Shown here piece by piece: positions 17,493-27,830 of a DNA stretch of 64,000 nt. Both the position numbers and the translations under genes were made by a program. The stretch lies in NCBI RefSeq assembly GCF_900106755.1, contig NZ_FNNN01000017.1, positions 1 to 64,000 of the forward strand, read 5' to 3'. The notes below the pieces were generated by a model that worked only from the letters and a program-made list of their open reading frames with translations, did no database searches and was not told the origin of the DNA. This DNA comes from Bacteroides faecis MAJ27. GTDB taxonomy: Bacteria > Bacteroidota > Bacteroidia > Bacteroidales > Bacteroidaceae. Positions within the stretch are counted from its first letter, which is position 1. Every line of letters begins with the position of its first letter.

Positions 17493-20400
17493 ATGATGAA
17501 AAGTTTATGTTGTAACTCTAAACAAAAGTTGTTAGTGGCATTATGTCTGCTATTTTGTTTGTCGGGAAATGCACAACAGGCGAACACTGTTAATCGTGCA
17601 GCTGCAAAGGAAAAGACTGTAGGAAAGCGTACTTTGATTGGTACTGTAATAGATGCAAGTACTGGAGATGCGCTGATTGGAGTCAATGTTAAGGTGAAAG
17701 GAACGGGAGAAGGTACTATTACCGATTTGGATGGTAAATTCTCTATCGGGGTAACGAGCCAGACGCAACTGGAAATCTCTTATATCGGTTATAAGACACA
17801 GACGTTAATGGTAGGAGACTTGGGGGTGATGACTGTTAAAATGGAATCTGATAATGAGATGTTGGATGAAGTGGTAGTTATCGGCGCCGGTACTCAGAAA
17901 AAGGTGTCTGTAACAGGTTCTATCGCTACAGTCAAGGGTGCTACACTGAAACTACCATCTTCTTCACTGACCAGTTCACTTGCCGGAAAGTTATCGGGTA
18001 TCGTTTCTGTTACTAATAGCGGTGAACCGGGTTCTACTTCTGATTTTTATATTCGCGGTATCAATACTTTCGGCGGACGTTCTACACCGTTGATTTTGTT
18101 GGATGGGGTAGAAATCTCTTCTAATGACCTGAATCGAATTCCGGCAGAATCTATTGAAAGTTTTTCTTTACTGAAAGATGCCTCTGCTACAGCTATTTAT
18201 GGTAATCGTGGAGCTAATGGTGTTATGTTGGTAACTACCAAAAGTGGTACTGAAAACACAAAAGCGACTGTAAATGTGTCTTTGGAAGCTTCTTATTTTC
18301 GCCCGATGAATCGGGTGAAATTTGCTGATGGAGCAACTTATATGCAGACCTATAATGAAGCTGCCCAAGCCAGAAGTGCAACGCAGATTACTTCTCCGAA
18401 GTATACGGAAGAGCAAATCACCAATACTGCAAATGGGGTAAATCCTTATGTATATCCGGATGTCGACTGGTATGACCTTATTTTCAGAGAAGGCAATTTC
18501 AACCAGCGTGCCAATGTAAATGTGCAGGGAGGGGGATCACGTGTGACTTACTATATGAGTTTGCAGGCAAATCACGATACCGGACTGTTAGATGCTCCTG
18601 ATTATTACTATAGCCCTAATATAAACAACTGGGAATATAATTTTCAGAACAACATATCGTATAAGTTGACTAATACGACGACCGTTGACTTGCGTATGAT
18701 GGCACAGATTGGTAACAAAAAAGGGCCTAATTATTCTACCTCCGATTTATATAAGATCGTCATGCAGGCTAATCCTGTAGCATTTCCTGCTTATTTCCCC
18801 AGTGAAGATGGTGATGAGCATATACGCTTCGGTAATGCAGAAATAAAATCCGGTGTTTACGGACAGAACCCGTACGCATATATGATGAGTTCTTTTAAAG
18901 AAGGCAACTATAATACGCTGAATACCTCACTGAATATTACTCAGGATTTGAGTTTTCTTACCAAAGGATTGAGCGTGAAAGCATTAGTTAACTTTAAAAA
19001 CTGGTCGGAATCTACTTATAACCGTTCCATTACACCTTATTATTATAAAGTGAAAGATGGGTCTTATGATTTTGGAACGAATCAGTATGAACTTCAGACA
19101 TTACAGACAGGATCGGACTATGTTAGCCAGTCGGATATCAGTAAAAGTGCCGATCAAACCTTCTACTTTGATTTTCGTGCTGACTGGAAGCGTAGCTTTG
19201 GTGATCATAATCTGACTGCGATGCTTATGTATATGATGCGTGAATATCGTAGTAGTGTATTACCTAACCGTAATCAAGGTTACTCAGGGCGTTTGACTTA
19301 CGATTACTCCAGCCGCTATTTATTTGAATTTAACTTTGGCTATAACGGTTCTGAACGTTTGGCATCCGGTGAACGTTTTGAATTTTTCCCTGCTGCTTCC
19401 GTTGGTTGGGTGGTAAGTTCTGAGAAGTTCTGGGAACCGATGAGTAAGTATGTCGACCACTTAAAACTTAGAGCTTCTTATGGTTTGGTCGGTAGTGATG
19501 AGTTTAACGGCAGTGCTCCGCACTTCTTGTATCAAAATAATATCAGTATTGGTGCGGGACACAGTTTCTGGACCGGTCTTCCTTCCAATGAAATTAACAG
19601 AAAAGGTCCTGCTTTCTATGTATTAGCTGTTGAAAATGCAGGTTGGGAGCATGTGAAGAAGTTTGATGTCGGTTTTGATATGTCTCTGTTCAATCAGTTG
19701 AATATTACTTTTGATTATTTCCGCGATCATCGTGACCGTATTTTGATGGCACGTTCATCTTGGCCGAATATGTTAGGATACTGGGGATCTCTGCCTTGGA
19801 GCAATATTGGTGAGGTAATCAACCGTGGTGTCGAATTGAGCGTGAACTGGAATAAGCGGTTTGGCAAAGATTGGATTGTAGATTTCCGTGGTAACTTTAC
19901 TTATAATCAGAATGAATATAAGTATGTCGATGAGCCGGAGTATCCTTATGTATGGCAGACTAAAACAGGGAAGCCATTGAATACCTTGACCGGTTATGTA
20001 GCTGAAGGATTATTTACCAGCGAGGAAGAAATAGCTAACTGGCCGGATCAGTCACAACTGGGAGCCAACATTATGCCGGGCGATATTAAGTATCGTGATA
20101 TCAATGGCGACGGAGCCATTACAACGGAAGATCAGGTGATGCTGTCTCCCTATAATAGTGTTCCCCGTATTCAATATGGTTTCGGCTTGAATCTAACCTA
20201 TAAGAAGTTTGATTTGGGTGTATTCTTCAATGGTTCAGCAAAACGCAAGATCATGATCAACAGCGGATATGCTCCTTTCCTTTCCGGCGGTGGCGATGGT
20301 ATGACTACTGAAAGTCTGGAACGCAACCTGATGCAATGGATTGCTGATGATCATTGGTCGGTAGATAACCCGAATCCGAATGCGGCTTATCCTCGTTTGG

Positions 20401-20639
20401 GTATAACCAGTGCCGATACTTCCAATAATACTCAGCCTAGTTCTTACTGGATGCGCAATGGAAATTTCTTGCGTTTTAAGAGTCTGGAAGTAGGTTATCG
20501 TTTTCCATATTGCCGTGTTTACTTTAGCGGTGACAACCTGGCGGTGTTTAGTCCGTTCAAGTTATGGGACCCGGAACTTTCTTGGAATGCTTATCCTTTG
20601 CAACGAACCTTTAACTTAGGCGTTCAATTTACTTTCTAA
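17493..20639 (+). CDS. SusC-like TonB-dependent outer-membrane transporter (PUL A)
   Basis: The protein has 1048 residues: signal peptide to about 28, a carboxypeptidase-regulatory-like Ig domain (~46-118), a TonB-box-like DEVVVIGAG (125-133), the plug (~134-250 with GKLSGIVS, FYIRGINTFGG, PLILLDGVEI) and a 22-strand barrel ending in an aromatic residue (GVQFTF). There is no STN domain, which fits control by the HTCS rather than by a sigma/anti-sigma pair. It imports the oligosaccharide captured by the SusD partner encoded 32 bp downstream, using TonB energy. The frame is intact. Confidence 0.95.
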   Translation: MMKSLCCNSKQKLLVALCLLFCLSGNAQQANTVNRAAAKEKTVGKRTLIGTVIDASTGDALIGVNVKVKGTGEGTITDLDGKFSIGVTSQTQLEISYIGYKTQTLMVGDLGVMTVKMESDNEMLDEVVVIGAGTQKKVSVTGSIATVKGATLKLPSSSLTSSLAGKLSGIVSVTNSGEPGSTSDFYIRGINTFGGRSTPLILLDGVEISSNDLNRIPAESIESFSLLKDASATAIYGNRGANGVMLVTTKSGTENTKATVNVSLEASYFRPMNRVKFADGATYMQTYNEAAQARSATQITSPKYTEEQITNTANGVNPYVYPDVDWYDLIFREGNFNQRANVNVQGGGSRVTYYMSLQANHDTGLLDAPDYYYSPNINNWEYNFQNNISYKLTNTTTVDLRMMAQIGNKKGPNYSTSDLYKIVMQANPVAFPAYFPSEDGDEHIRFGNAEIKSGVYGQNPYAYMMSSFKEGNYNTLNTSLNITQDLSFLTKGLSVKALVNFKNWSESTYNRSITPYYYKVKDGSYDFGTNQYELQTLQTGSDYVSQSDISKSADQTFYFDFRADWKRSFGDHNLTAMLMYMMREYRSSVLPNRNQGYSGRLTYDYSSRYLFEFNFGYNGSERLASGERFEFFPAASVGWVVSSEKFWEPMSKYVDHLKLRASYGLVGSDEFNGSAPHFLYQNNISIGAGHSFWTGLPSNEINRKGPAFYVLAVENAGWEHVKKFDVGFDMSLFNQLNITFDYFRDHRDRILMARSSWPNMLGYWGSLPWSNIGEVINRGVELSVNWNKRFGKDWIVDFRGNFTYNQNEYKYVDEPEYPYVWQTKTGKPLNTLTGYVAEGLFTSEEEIANWPDQSQLGANIMPGDIKYRDINGDGAITTEDQVMLSPYNSVPRIQYGFGLNLTYKKFDLGVFFNGSAKRKIMINSGYAPFLSGGGDGMTTESLERNLMQWIADDHWSVDNPNPNAAYPRLGITSADTSNNTQPSSYWMRNGNFLRFKSLEVGYRFPYCRVYFSGDNLAVFSPFKLWDPELSWNAYPLQRTFNLGVQFTF

Positions 20640-20671
20640 AAGCACAGTTTAACTTATAACAGAAAAGAAGT

Positions 20672-22687
20672 ATGAAACTAATACAAAAAATAATCCAAAT
20701 ATCACGGACCTTGCTGATCTCTTGCTGCCTGTTGACTTCTTGTAATTATCTGGACGTCATTCCGCCTGCACAAGCTGACTTTGATGATACCATGAAAGAT
20801 GAAGCTGCTACGCTGAATTTCCTGTTTACTTGTTACGGCTATATTCCCCGTGTACATCCGTTCGAATTTAAAGCATTCGAACAATCTGCTGATGAACTTA
20901 TATCACCTAAGATGTGGGATGATTATCAACAACAAGTAGCGTGGGGAACGATTTCGCCTTCTTATTACAACAGTTGGGGTGGTGATGACATGAATATCTG
21001 GACACCCAGCTACAACTGGCTGGGTTATGTGCATCATTTCCTGAGTCTGATAGATGAGCTACAGCCTACTGGAGTAACCGAAGATGACAAGGCACAATAC
21101 AAAGCTGAATGTTATTTCCTGGAAGCATACTATCATTTTCGTGTGTTGCAGGCTTTTGGACCGTGTCCGCTCATTACAGAGAAAGTGGATCCGAATATAA
21201 CAAACGATCAGATTCCCGGACGTTCACATTTTGACTACTGCGTGGATTACATTGTAGGTAAACTGGATGATGCAGCCAATGTTCTTCCGGCTACGAGAGC
21301 GACGGAAGACCTCGGTCGTGCTACTTCTACCATTTGTAAATGTCTTAAAGCTCGTGTACTGCTGTATGCCGCTTCTCCGCTATGGAATGGTTCTTTCTTT
21401 AAGCCGGACTGGCAGAATGAGAACTATGAAACACCGGATTATGGCAAAGAGCTGGTTAGCAGCTCTTACGACCGTGAAAAATGGAACCGTGCATTGACTG
21501 CGTGTCAGGAAGCTCTGACAGCTGCTAAAGCAGCTGGTCATGCCCTGTTCGATATTGATACAGCTAACAAGAAAGCGGAACGTGACGGAGTAGAATTACC
21601 TTTTATCCCAGGTAAGGAAGAAGACACACCGGAAAATGAGGAATTCAAAGAGCGTGTCCGTATGTTCCAGTATCTGATTACTGCCAATGAAGGGGACAAT
21701 AACAAAGAAATTATCTGGGGACAGCGTATTGACTCAGATGTGAATAATGGTGGAGAAGCTACCGACTCTCGTTTGCCGAACCGTGTAGTGAAGAAAAGTG
21801 ATGGAAGTTGGGCAGGCGGTTGGGCAGGTCTGGCACCTACCTTGTACGCTGTGCAACACTTTTATACAGAGAATGGAGAACTTCCGGAACAGGACAGTGA
21901 TTTTTATCCGAAGTCAGAATGGTATACCCGTTTTTATGAAGGAACTTCGAGTCCCGAACTCGCAACTAACGGGCTGGATAGTGAAGATGTGAAGAATGAT
22001 ATCATCAAACTGAATGCCAAGCGTGAAGCTCGTTTCTATGCATGGATTGCTTTTGATGGTTGCGAGTATGCAAAGAAAATCAATAATGGTAATCCACTTT
22101 GGCTGAATTTCAAAAACACCAATACCAATGGATGGCGTTCTTCCGATTCACGCAATATAGCAGGTACCGGTTATTTGTCGAAGAAGTTTATTGATCCGAA
22201 TATACGTTTCAGTGCAAGTGGAACCCGTAGCCATACTCCTTCAAGACGTCCGTTTATCCGTATGGCGGAACTTTATCTGAATCTGGCAGAATGTTACGCA
22301 GCATTGGACGATACACCGAATGCTATTGAGAATCTGAACGTAATCCGCAAACGTGCCGGAGTCAGAGACCTGGAAACAGCTGACCTGACAGATATGAATA
22401 TAACGGAATGGGTACGCAATGAACGCTTTATTGAGTTGTACGAAGAAGGACACCGCTATTATGACTTACGTCGTTGGGCAATTGCTCCACAAATGCTTAA
22501 AGCAGGACTCCGCTATGGTTTGAACGGACTAGCTCTAAACCCGAATTTCGAGGAATTCAACACACCAACTCAGATTGACCAGCCTTTTAAATGGGACGAT
22601 CGGTTGTATCTGCTTCCGGTATGGTCGAGAAGTGATATGGATGAACTTTACAGTAATCCGCAGATGGTGCAGGCACCCGGTTATTAA
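20672..22687 (+). CDS. SusD-like surface glycan-binding lipoprotein (PUL A)
   Basis: This 671-residue lipoprotein (lipobox LTSC, C24) is the lid of the SusCD transporter. The N-terminal NYLDVIPP, the TPR-rich core (LEAYYHFRVLQAFGPCPLI, KARVLLYAASPLW) and the C-terminal RPFIRMAELYLNLAECY, LNVIRKRAG and RWAIAP motifs are characteristic. At 671 residues it is longer than the usual 500-600, with an insert around 290-330. It directly follows susC and precedes the surface-binding lipoprotein by 20 bp, so all three share an operon. Confidence 0.95.
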   Translation: MKLIQKIIQISRTLLISCCLLTSCNYLDVIPPAQADFDDTMKDEAATLNFLFTCYGYIPRVHPFEFKAFEQSADELISPKMWDDYQQQVAWGTISPSYYNSWGGDDMNIWTPSYNWLGYVHHFLSLIDELQPTGVTEDDKAQYKAECYFLEAYYHFRVLQAFGPCPLITEKVDPNITNDQIPGRSHFDYCVDYIVGKLDDAANVLPATRATEDLGRATSTICKCLKARVLLYAASPLWNGSFFKPDWQNENYETPDYGKELVSSSYDREKWNRALTACQEALTAAKAAGHALFDIDTANKKAERDGVELPFIPGKEEDTPENEEFKERVRMFQYLITANEGDNNKEIIWGQRIDSDVNNGGEATDSRLPNRVVKKSDGSWAGGWAGLAPTLYAVQHFYTENGELPEQDSDFYPKSEWYTRFYEGTSSPELATNGLDSEDVKNDIIKLNAKREARFYAWIAFDGCEYAKKINNGNPLWLNFKNTNTNGWRSSDSRNIAGTGYLSKKFIDPNIRFSASGTRSHTPSRRPFIRMAELYLNLAECYAALDDTPNAIENLNVIRKRAGVRDLETADLTDMNITEWVRNERFIELYEEGHRYYDLRRWAIAPQMLKAGLRYGLNGLALNPNFEEFNTPTQIDQPFKWDDRLYLLPVWSRSDMDELYSNPQMVQAPGY

Positions 22688-22707
22688 TCATCTAAAAACA
22701 ATGCATT

Positions 22708-24048
22708 ATGAAAATAAGAAATACATTATTGTTGGCGGGAAGCCTGCTTTTATTGGGTGCCTGCGATGAATCAAAATATGATCTGGACAGCTTGGTCCCG
22801 GAACAGTATCATAAGATATTGTATGTGAATAATAGTGGTAAACAGGAAGTGACTTTGTATGATACGGGGGAGAGCTATGCATACACTTTTTCAATATTCA
22901 AATCGGGAAGTGAACCCAGTCTGACTGCCAGCGCAGATATTTATGTGTTGACACAGGAAGAACTTGACAACGAGTATAGTGATCCTGAGGCTGTAAACTA
23001 TAAATTGATAGGTACAGACTGTTATTCGATAGAGTCGACCCATCTGGATTTTTCGGCTACCGACCGTTATAAACCGGTTACGGTGTCATTGGACCCAGAG
23101 AATATTAAGTCTATGATAACAGCCAATCCGGATGCGGTATGGGTATTGCCTTTGCAGGTTGTAAGTGAAAATGACTCTGTAAATAGTGAGAAGAATGAGC
23201 TGTTTCTGCAAATAACCGGAGTCATCACCCCGTCTTTTGGATTTGAAAGTTCGGCTGTATCTGTGAAGGAGTATAGTTATGGTTCTGCTGTTACCGAAAA
23301 AGTCGCTTTGGGGCTTGATACGGAAAATAGCTGGGAGATAAACTGTGAGTTTGCTGTAGACGATGCATATCGCACAGCTTATAATACAAAGAATAAGACT
23401 ATATTTCAGGCTTTGCCGGATGGCAGTTATTCTTTTCAGGATCAGATGACTCTTTCTCCCGGTACTACGAATACGGAATTGGCTGTCACGATAAACACTG
23501 ATCAGTTGGAACCGGGTGATTATATGTTACCTATCCGTATTGAATCGGTTTCTATATTTGGTATCTCTTCAACCAATGATGTGTATCCTTTGACTATTCG
23601 TATTCTTGGTCCGCTGTTAGATCGTACGAGTTGGACGATAGAGGCCAATACACAAGAACCGAGTGGTGAAGGTTCCGGAAATGGTGTGCCTTCATGTGCA
23701 TTGGACGGCGATCTTTCGACTTACTGGCATTCGTCCTGGCAGAGTGGTACCCATGCTTTACCTCATGAGTTGATTATTGATACCAAAGAGTCATATACAT
23801 TTACTCAGTTTGGTCTGGTACAAAGACAACATGATAGTTATATGGATGCGGGTACAGGAGTCTTTTATGTGAGTGATGATAAGGTAAACTGGACAGAAGT
23901 CGGAACGTTCACTATGAAGAAAATTCATGCTACTCAGAACTTTACTTTGGAGACTCCGGTACAAGGCCGTTATTTCAAGGTACAGATTACACAAAGTAAC
24001 AGAGACCTCAATACTTCTTTGGCAGAGATATATGCATATGGGTTGTGA
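22708..24048 (+). CDS. Surface lipoprotein with DUF1735 and F5/8 type C domain
   Basis: The protein has 446 residues with lipobox LLLGAC (C19). Residues ~40-165 match the DUF1735/BT_3987-like domain often seen in surface glycan-binding proteins. After a second Ig-like part, residues ~305-446 form a discoidin (F5/8 type C) domain: SWTIEANTQEPSGEG, CALDGDLSTYWHSSW, and RYFKVQITQSN. No catalytic residues are apparent, so it is most likely a surface glycan-binding protein assisting SusD. It is third in the susC operon and is followed by a strong intercistronic hairpin. Confidence 0.85.
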   Translation: MKIRNTLLLAGSLLLLGACDESKYDLDSLVPEQYHKILYVNNSGKQEVTLYDTGESYAYTFSIFKSGSEPSLTASADIYVLTQEELDNEYSDPEAVNYKLIGTDCYSIESTHLDFSATDRYKPVTVSLDPENIKSMITANPDAVWVLPLQVVSENDSVNSEKNELFLQITGVITPSFGFESSAVSVKEYSYGSAVTEKVALGLDTENSWEINCEFAVDDAYRTAYNTKNKTIFQALPDGSYSFQDQMTLSPGTTNTELAVTINTDQLEPGDYMLPIRIESVSIFGISSTNDVYPLTIRILGPLLDRTSWTIEANTQEPSGEGSGNGVPSCALDGDLSTYWHSSWQSGTHALPHELIIDTKESYTFTQFGLVQRQHDSYMDAGTGVFYVSDDKVNWTEVGTFTMKKIHATQNFTLETPVQGRYFKVQITQSNRDLNTSLAEIYAYGL

Positions 24049-24104
24049 TTCAAATCATGAATCTTAAAAGGTTATCAGTTGTTTTAGATTGCTTTTATAA
24101 ATAT

Positions 24105-24129
24105 GGCAGGCGGAAAATATCCGCCTGCC
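24105..24129 (+). terminator. Strong intercistronic hairpin in PUL A
   Basis: GGCAGGCGGA and TCCGCCTGCC form a perfect 10-bp GC-rich stem with an AAATA loop. No T-tract follows, so it may be a leaky terminator or an RNA-stability structure separating the transport genes from the enzyme genes. Confidence 0.5.
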
Positions 24130-24153
24130 TATATTGACTATTAAATATTTGAT

Positions 24154-26109
24154 ATGATGAAGAATAGACTAAAAGGTTTCGCTTTTATGTTGACGACAGT
24201 TGTTTCGTCGCTGACTGCACAGAATGTGGTTGTTAACGGACCTGATGGTAAGTTGCAGGTCACGGTTTCGTGTCCGGAAGAAGGCAAGGCATCCTACTCT
24301 CTTGTTTATAACGGAAAGCAGATGCTCGAATCTTCCCCGTTGGGGTTGGAAACGAATTTGGGTAGTTTTGTCAAAAGAATGAAGCTGATCGGACATCAGG
24401 AGAAGCAGATTGATACCGTTTATACTCAGTCGCGCATAAAATTTTCCCGCATACACTATCGTGCTAATGAACTGGTTTGCTATTTCTCTAATGATAAGGG
24501 GCAGAAAGTGAATGTAACGTTTCGGGTGAGCAACAATGATGTAGCTTTCCGGTATACATTGCCTCGTCAGGGAGAGACAGGAAGTGTTGTAGTGAATAGC
24601 GAAGAAACGGGATTCCGTTTTCCTGCCGGAACTACCACCTTTCTTTGTCCGCAGAGTGATCCTATGATTGGCTGGAAACGGACGAAACCTAGTTACGAAG
24701 AAGAGTACAAGGCAGATATCCCGATGGATGTGCGTTCACAATATGGACATGGATATACGTTCCCTTGTTTGTTTAAAATCGGGGAAAATGGTTGGGTGCT
24801 TGTCAGTGAGACGGGAGTGGACAGCCGCTATTGCGGTTCACGTCTGAGCGATGTCACAGAGGGAAGTCTTTATACAGTTACCTTTCCTATGCCTGAAGAG
24901 AACAATGGTAATGGAACGGTAGAACCGGCTTTCTCTTTACCCGGTTCTACTCCTTGGCGTACTATTACTGTGGGGGAAACATTGAAGCCTATTGTGGAAA
25001 CGACTGTCCCGTGGGATGTAGTCGAACCGCTGTATGAAACGGAACACCAATATCGTATGGGACGGGGAACATGGAGTTGGATAATCTGGCAGGATGGTAG
25101 TATTAACTATGATGATCAGGTGCGCTATATCGATCTGGCTGCAACTATGGGTTACGAATATGTACTGATAGATAATTGGTGGAATACGAATATCGGTTAT
25201 GAGCGTATGGGGCAACTTATTAAATATGCACAGAGTAAGAAGGTGGATATGTTTTTGTGGTATAGTTCCAGCGGCTATTGGAATGATATCGAACAAGGGC
25301 CTACGAATTTGATGGATAACCCTATTGCCCGTAAGCGCGAAATGAAATGGTTGCAAAGTCAAGGAGTAAAAGGTATTAAGGTCGATTTCTTCGGCGGTGA
25401 CAAGCAGGAGACAATGCGTTTGTACGAAGCTATATTGAGTGATGCCGATGATCATGGGCTGATGGTTATCTTCCACGGTTGTACTTTGCCGCGTGGCTGG
25501 GAACGGATGTATCCCAATTATGTAGGCAGTGAAGCGGTGCTGGCTTCGGAGAATATGATTTTCAATCAGCATTTCTGTGATGAAGAGGCTTTCAATGCTT
25601 GTTTACACCCCTTTATACGTAATTCGGTCGGTTCTATGGAATTTGGCGGCTGTTTCTTCAACAGACGATTGAATAAGGGAAATAACGGGGGAACAACACG
25701 CCGGACTACAGATGTATTTCAGTTAGCGACTGCTGTTTTATTCCAAAATCCGGTTCAGAACTTTGCTTTGACTCCTAATAATCTGACAGATGTTTCCCCG
25801 GTCTGCATTGACTTTATGAAAGAAGTTCCTACTGAGTGGGATGAGAGTCGTTTTGTTGATGGTTATCCCGGGAAATATGTAGTGCTGGCCCGTCGTCATG
25901 GTGATAGTTGGTATCTGGCTGCTGTGAACGCTACTAAAGAACCCTTGAAACTGAAACTGGATTTACCGATGTTTGCCGGAAAATCAGTTTCTTTCTATAG
26001 TGATGACAAACAATTGCAACCACAGTTACGGCAGTATAATGTAAAATCTGATGGCAAGTTTCAGTTGACCATTCAACCGCAAGGAGGCGTTGTTTTAAAG
26101 AATAACTGA
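24154..26109 (+). CDS. GH97 glycosidase, retaining (alpha-galactosidase-like) type
   Basis: This 651-residue periplasmic enzyme has a signal peptide ending at TAQ (21-23). The N-terminal ~280 residues form the GH97 beta-sandwich; the TIM barrel follows (RGTWSWIIWQDGSINYDDQ, EYVLIDNWW) and a C-terminal all-beta domain closes it. D411 in VKGIKVDFFGG takes the position of the nucleophile in retaining GH97 members; GSEAVLASEN (E460, E466) supplies acid/base candidates. Inverting SusB-type enzymes use a glutamate elsewhere, so alpha-galactosidase (or another retaining alpha-glycosidase) is the better guess. The substrate is inferred only. It is 45 bp upstream of the GH30 gene. Confidence 0.9.
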   Translation: MMKNRLKGFAFMLTTVVSSLTAQNVVVNGPDGKLQVTVSCPEEGKASYSLVYNGKQMLESSPLGLETNLGSFVKRMKLIGHQEKQIDTVYTQSRIKFSRIHYRANELVCYFSNDKGQKVNVTFRVSNNDVAFRYTLPRQGETGSVVVNSEETGFRFPAGTTTFLCPQSDPMIGWKRTKPSYEEEYKADIPMDVRSQYGHGYTFPCLFKIGENGWVLVSETGVDSRYCGSRLSDVTEGSLYTVTFPMPEENNGNGTVEPAFSLPGSTPWRTITVGETLKPIVETTVPWDVVEPLYETEHQYRMGRGTWSWIIWQDGSINYDDQVRYIDLAATMGYEYVLIDNWWNTNIGYERMGQLIKYAQSKKVDMFLWYSSSGYWNDIEQGPTNLMDNPIARKREMKWLQSQGVKGIKVDFFGGDKQETMRLYEAILSDADDHGLMVIFHGCTLPRGWERMYPNYVGSEAVLASENMIFNQHFCDEEAFNACLHPFIRNSVGSMEFGGCFFNRRLNKGNNGGTTRRTTDVFQLATAVLFQNPVQNFALTPNNLTDVSPVCIDFMKEVPTEWDESRFVDGYPGKYVVLARRHGDSWYLAAVNATKEPLKLKLDLPMFAGKSVSFYSDDKQLQPQLRQYNVKSDGKFQLTIQPQGGVVLKNN

Positions 26110-26145
26110 TCGTGAGCATATTTTAATAGGTAGTAAGACTAGGTA

Positions 26146-27735
26146 ATGAAAGGTAAAATGTTTTTGGGCGCTTTCGGTTTTTTATATATGGGGATAGTAG
26201 GTGGATGTTCTCAGCCTGTCCCTGATCTGTGCTATCAGATTGAAGTGGATAAACCGCTACAGACAATGGACTATTTCGGTGCTTCTGATGCCTGGAGTAT
26301 GCAGTTCATTGGTTTATGGCCGCAGGAAAAACAAAATCAGATCGCTGACTGGCTGTTCAGCATGGAGAATGATGAGAATGGTAAACCGAAAGGGATTGGT
26401 TTGTCTCTCTGGCGTTTCAACGTTGGAGCAGGTAGTACGGAACAAGGTGAAGCAAGCCAGATTGCTTCACCTTGGATGCGTACCGAATGTTTTCTGCAAG
26501 CGGACGGAACGTACGACTGGAATAAGCAACAGGGACAGCGTAACTTCTTGAAACTGGCAAAGGAACGGGGTGTTACCAAGTTTCTTGCTTTCCTTAATTC
26601 TCCTCCTGTGTATTATACTCAAAACGGTTTGGCTACTAATACCGGTCGTGGAGGGACGGCAAACTTGAAACCGGACTGTTACGAGAAGTATGCACGTTTT
26701 CTGGCAGATGTAGTAGAAGGAGTAGAGAGGCAGGATGGAATTAAGTTTGACTATATATGCCCTTTCAATGAACCGGACGGGCATTGGAACTGGGTAGGAC
26801 CGAAGCAAGAAGGTTCTCCGGCAACCAATCGGGAAGTTGCCCGGACCGTTCGTTTGCTGAGCAAAGAGTTTGTGAACCGGAAAATGGATACGCAGATTAT
26901 GGTGAATGAATCTTCGGATTATCGTTGTATGCTCCGTACCCATCAAACGGATTGGCAGCGTGGCTATCAGATTCAGTCTTTCTTTTGTCCGGATAGTGTG
27001 GATACTTATTTGGGGGATATACCCAATGTTCCCCGATTAATGCTTGGACATAGCTACTGGACAACGACTCCTCTGAGTGAATTGCGTGCCAAGCGCTGCG
27101 AACTGCGTGAAGCCTTGGATAAATACAACGTCGGCTTCTGGCAGTCAGAAACCTGCATCATGGGGAATGATGAAGAGATAGGCGGTGGTCACGGCTTCGA
27201 CCGTACGATGAAGACAGCGCTTTACGTCGCTCGTATCATCCATCATGACATCGTGTATGCGGGAGCGAAGAGCTGGCAGTGGTGGCGTGCCATTGGCGGC
27301 GATTATAAAGACGGATTGATTCGGGAATATACCGATGAAGATCTCAGAGATGGACGTGTGGAAGATTCCAAACTTATGTGGGCATTGGGTAATTACAGTC
27401 GCTTTATCCGTCCGGGAGCTGTCCGCCTGACTGTTTCTGCTTTCGATAAAATGAAGAATTTAATTCCCGGTGGTGATACGGATCAACAGGGGTTGATGTG
27501 CTCTGCTTATAAAAATGCGGATGGTTCGTACGTTATTGTTCTCATTAACTATGCACAGGCGGAGAAAGAATTTGCCATCGACAAAATTGACGGTAACAGA
27601 GTTCAATGGCAAGTTTATCGGACTTCTGATATAGAAGGAGAAGACTTAATGCCCGTTGAAAAGGTAAAGAGTGGAAAAACGGTCAGGATTCCGGCACGTT
27701 CGATTATAACATTATTGAGTAAACCGCTTTCATAG
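26146..27735 (+). CDS. GH30 lipoprotein, endo-beta-1,6-galactanase-like
   Basis: The protein has 529 residues with lipobox IVGGC (C21). It is a clan GH-A TIM barrel with a flanking beta-domain. The acid/base is E209 in CPFNEPDG and the nucleophile E335 in FWQSETC. Blocks such as SLWRFNVGAGSTEQG, WMRTECFLQADGTYDW and FLNSPPVYYTQNG recall endo-beta-1,6-galactanases of GH30 (subfamily 5), which cut side chains of arabinogalactan. Together with the GH97 enzyme this suggests a galactose-containing glycan as the PUL A target, but this is inference from motif likeness. It is the last gene of the PUL. Confidence 0.85.
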   Translation: MKGKMFLGAFGFLYMGIVGGCSQPVPDLCYQIEVDKPLQTMDYFGASDAWSMQFIGLWPQEKQNQIADWLFSMENDENGKPKGIGLSLWRFNVGAGSTEQGEASQIASPWMRTECFLQADGTYDWNKQQGQRNFLKLAKERGVTKFLAFLNSPPVYYTQNGLATNTGRGGTANLKPDCYEKYARFLADVVEGVERQDGIKFDYICPFNEPDGHWNWVGPKQEGSPATNREVARTVRLLSKEFVNRKMDTQIMVNESSDYRCMLRTHQTDWQRGYQIQSFFCPDSVDTYLGDIPNVPRLMLGHSYWTTTPLSELRAKRCELREALDKYNVGFWQSETCIMGNDEEIGGGHGFDRTMKTALYVARIIHHDIVYAGAKSWQWWRAIGGDYKDGLIREYTDEDLRDGRVEDSKLMWALGNYSRFIRPGAVRLTVSAFDKMKNLIPGGDTDQQGLMCSAYKNADGSYVIVLINYAQAEKEFAIDKIDGNRVQWQVYRTSDIEGEDLMPVEKVKSGKTVRIPARSIITLLSKPLS

Positions 27736-27749
27736 AAGAGAATTATTTG

Positions 27750-27767
27750 TTTATTCTTTTGAATAAA
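27750..27767. terminator. Weak AT hairpin between convergent operons
   Basis: TTTATTC and GAATAAA enclose TTTT in the 95-bp gap between the GH30 and fecR stop codons. It is low in GC, so only a tentative terminator. Confidence 0.35.
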
Positions 27768-27830
27768 AACTGTTTTATACTTTGATTCTTTTTCCTCTGT
27801 TTATCAGACCGTACAGTTCTTACTAGAAGT

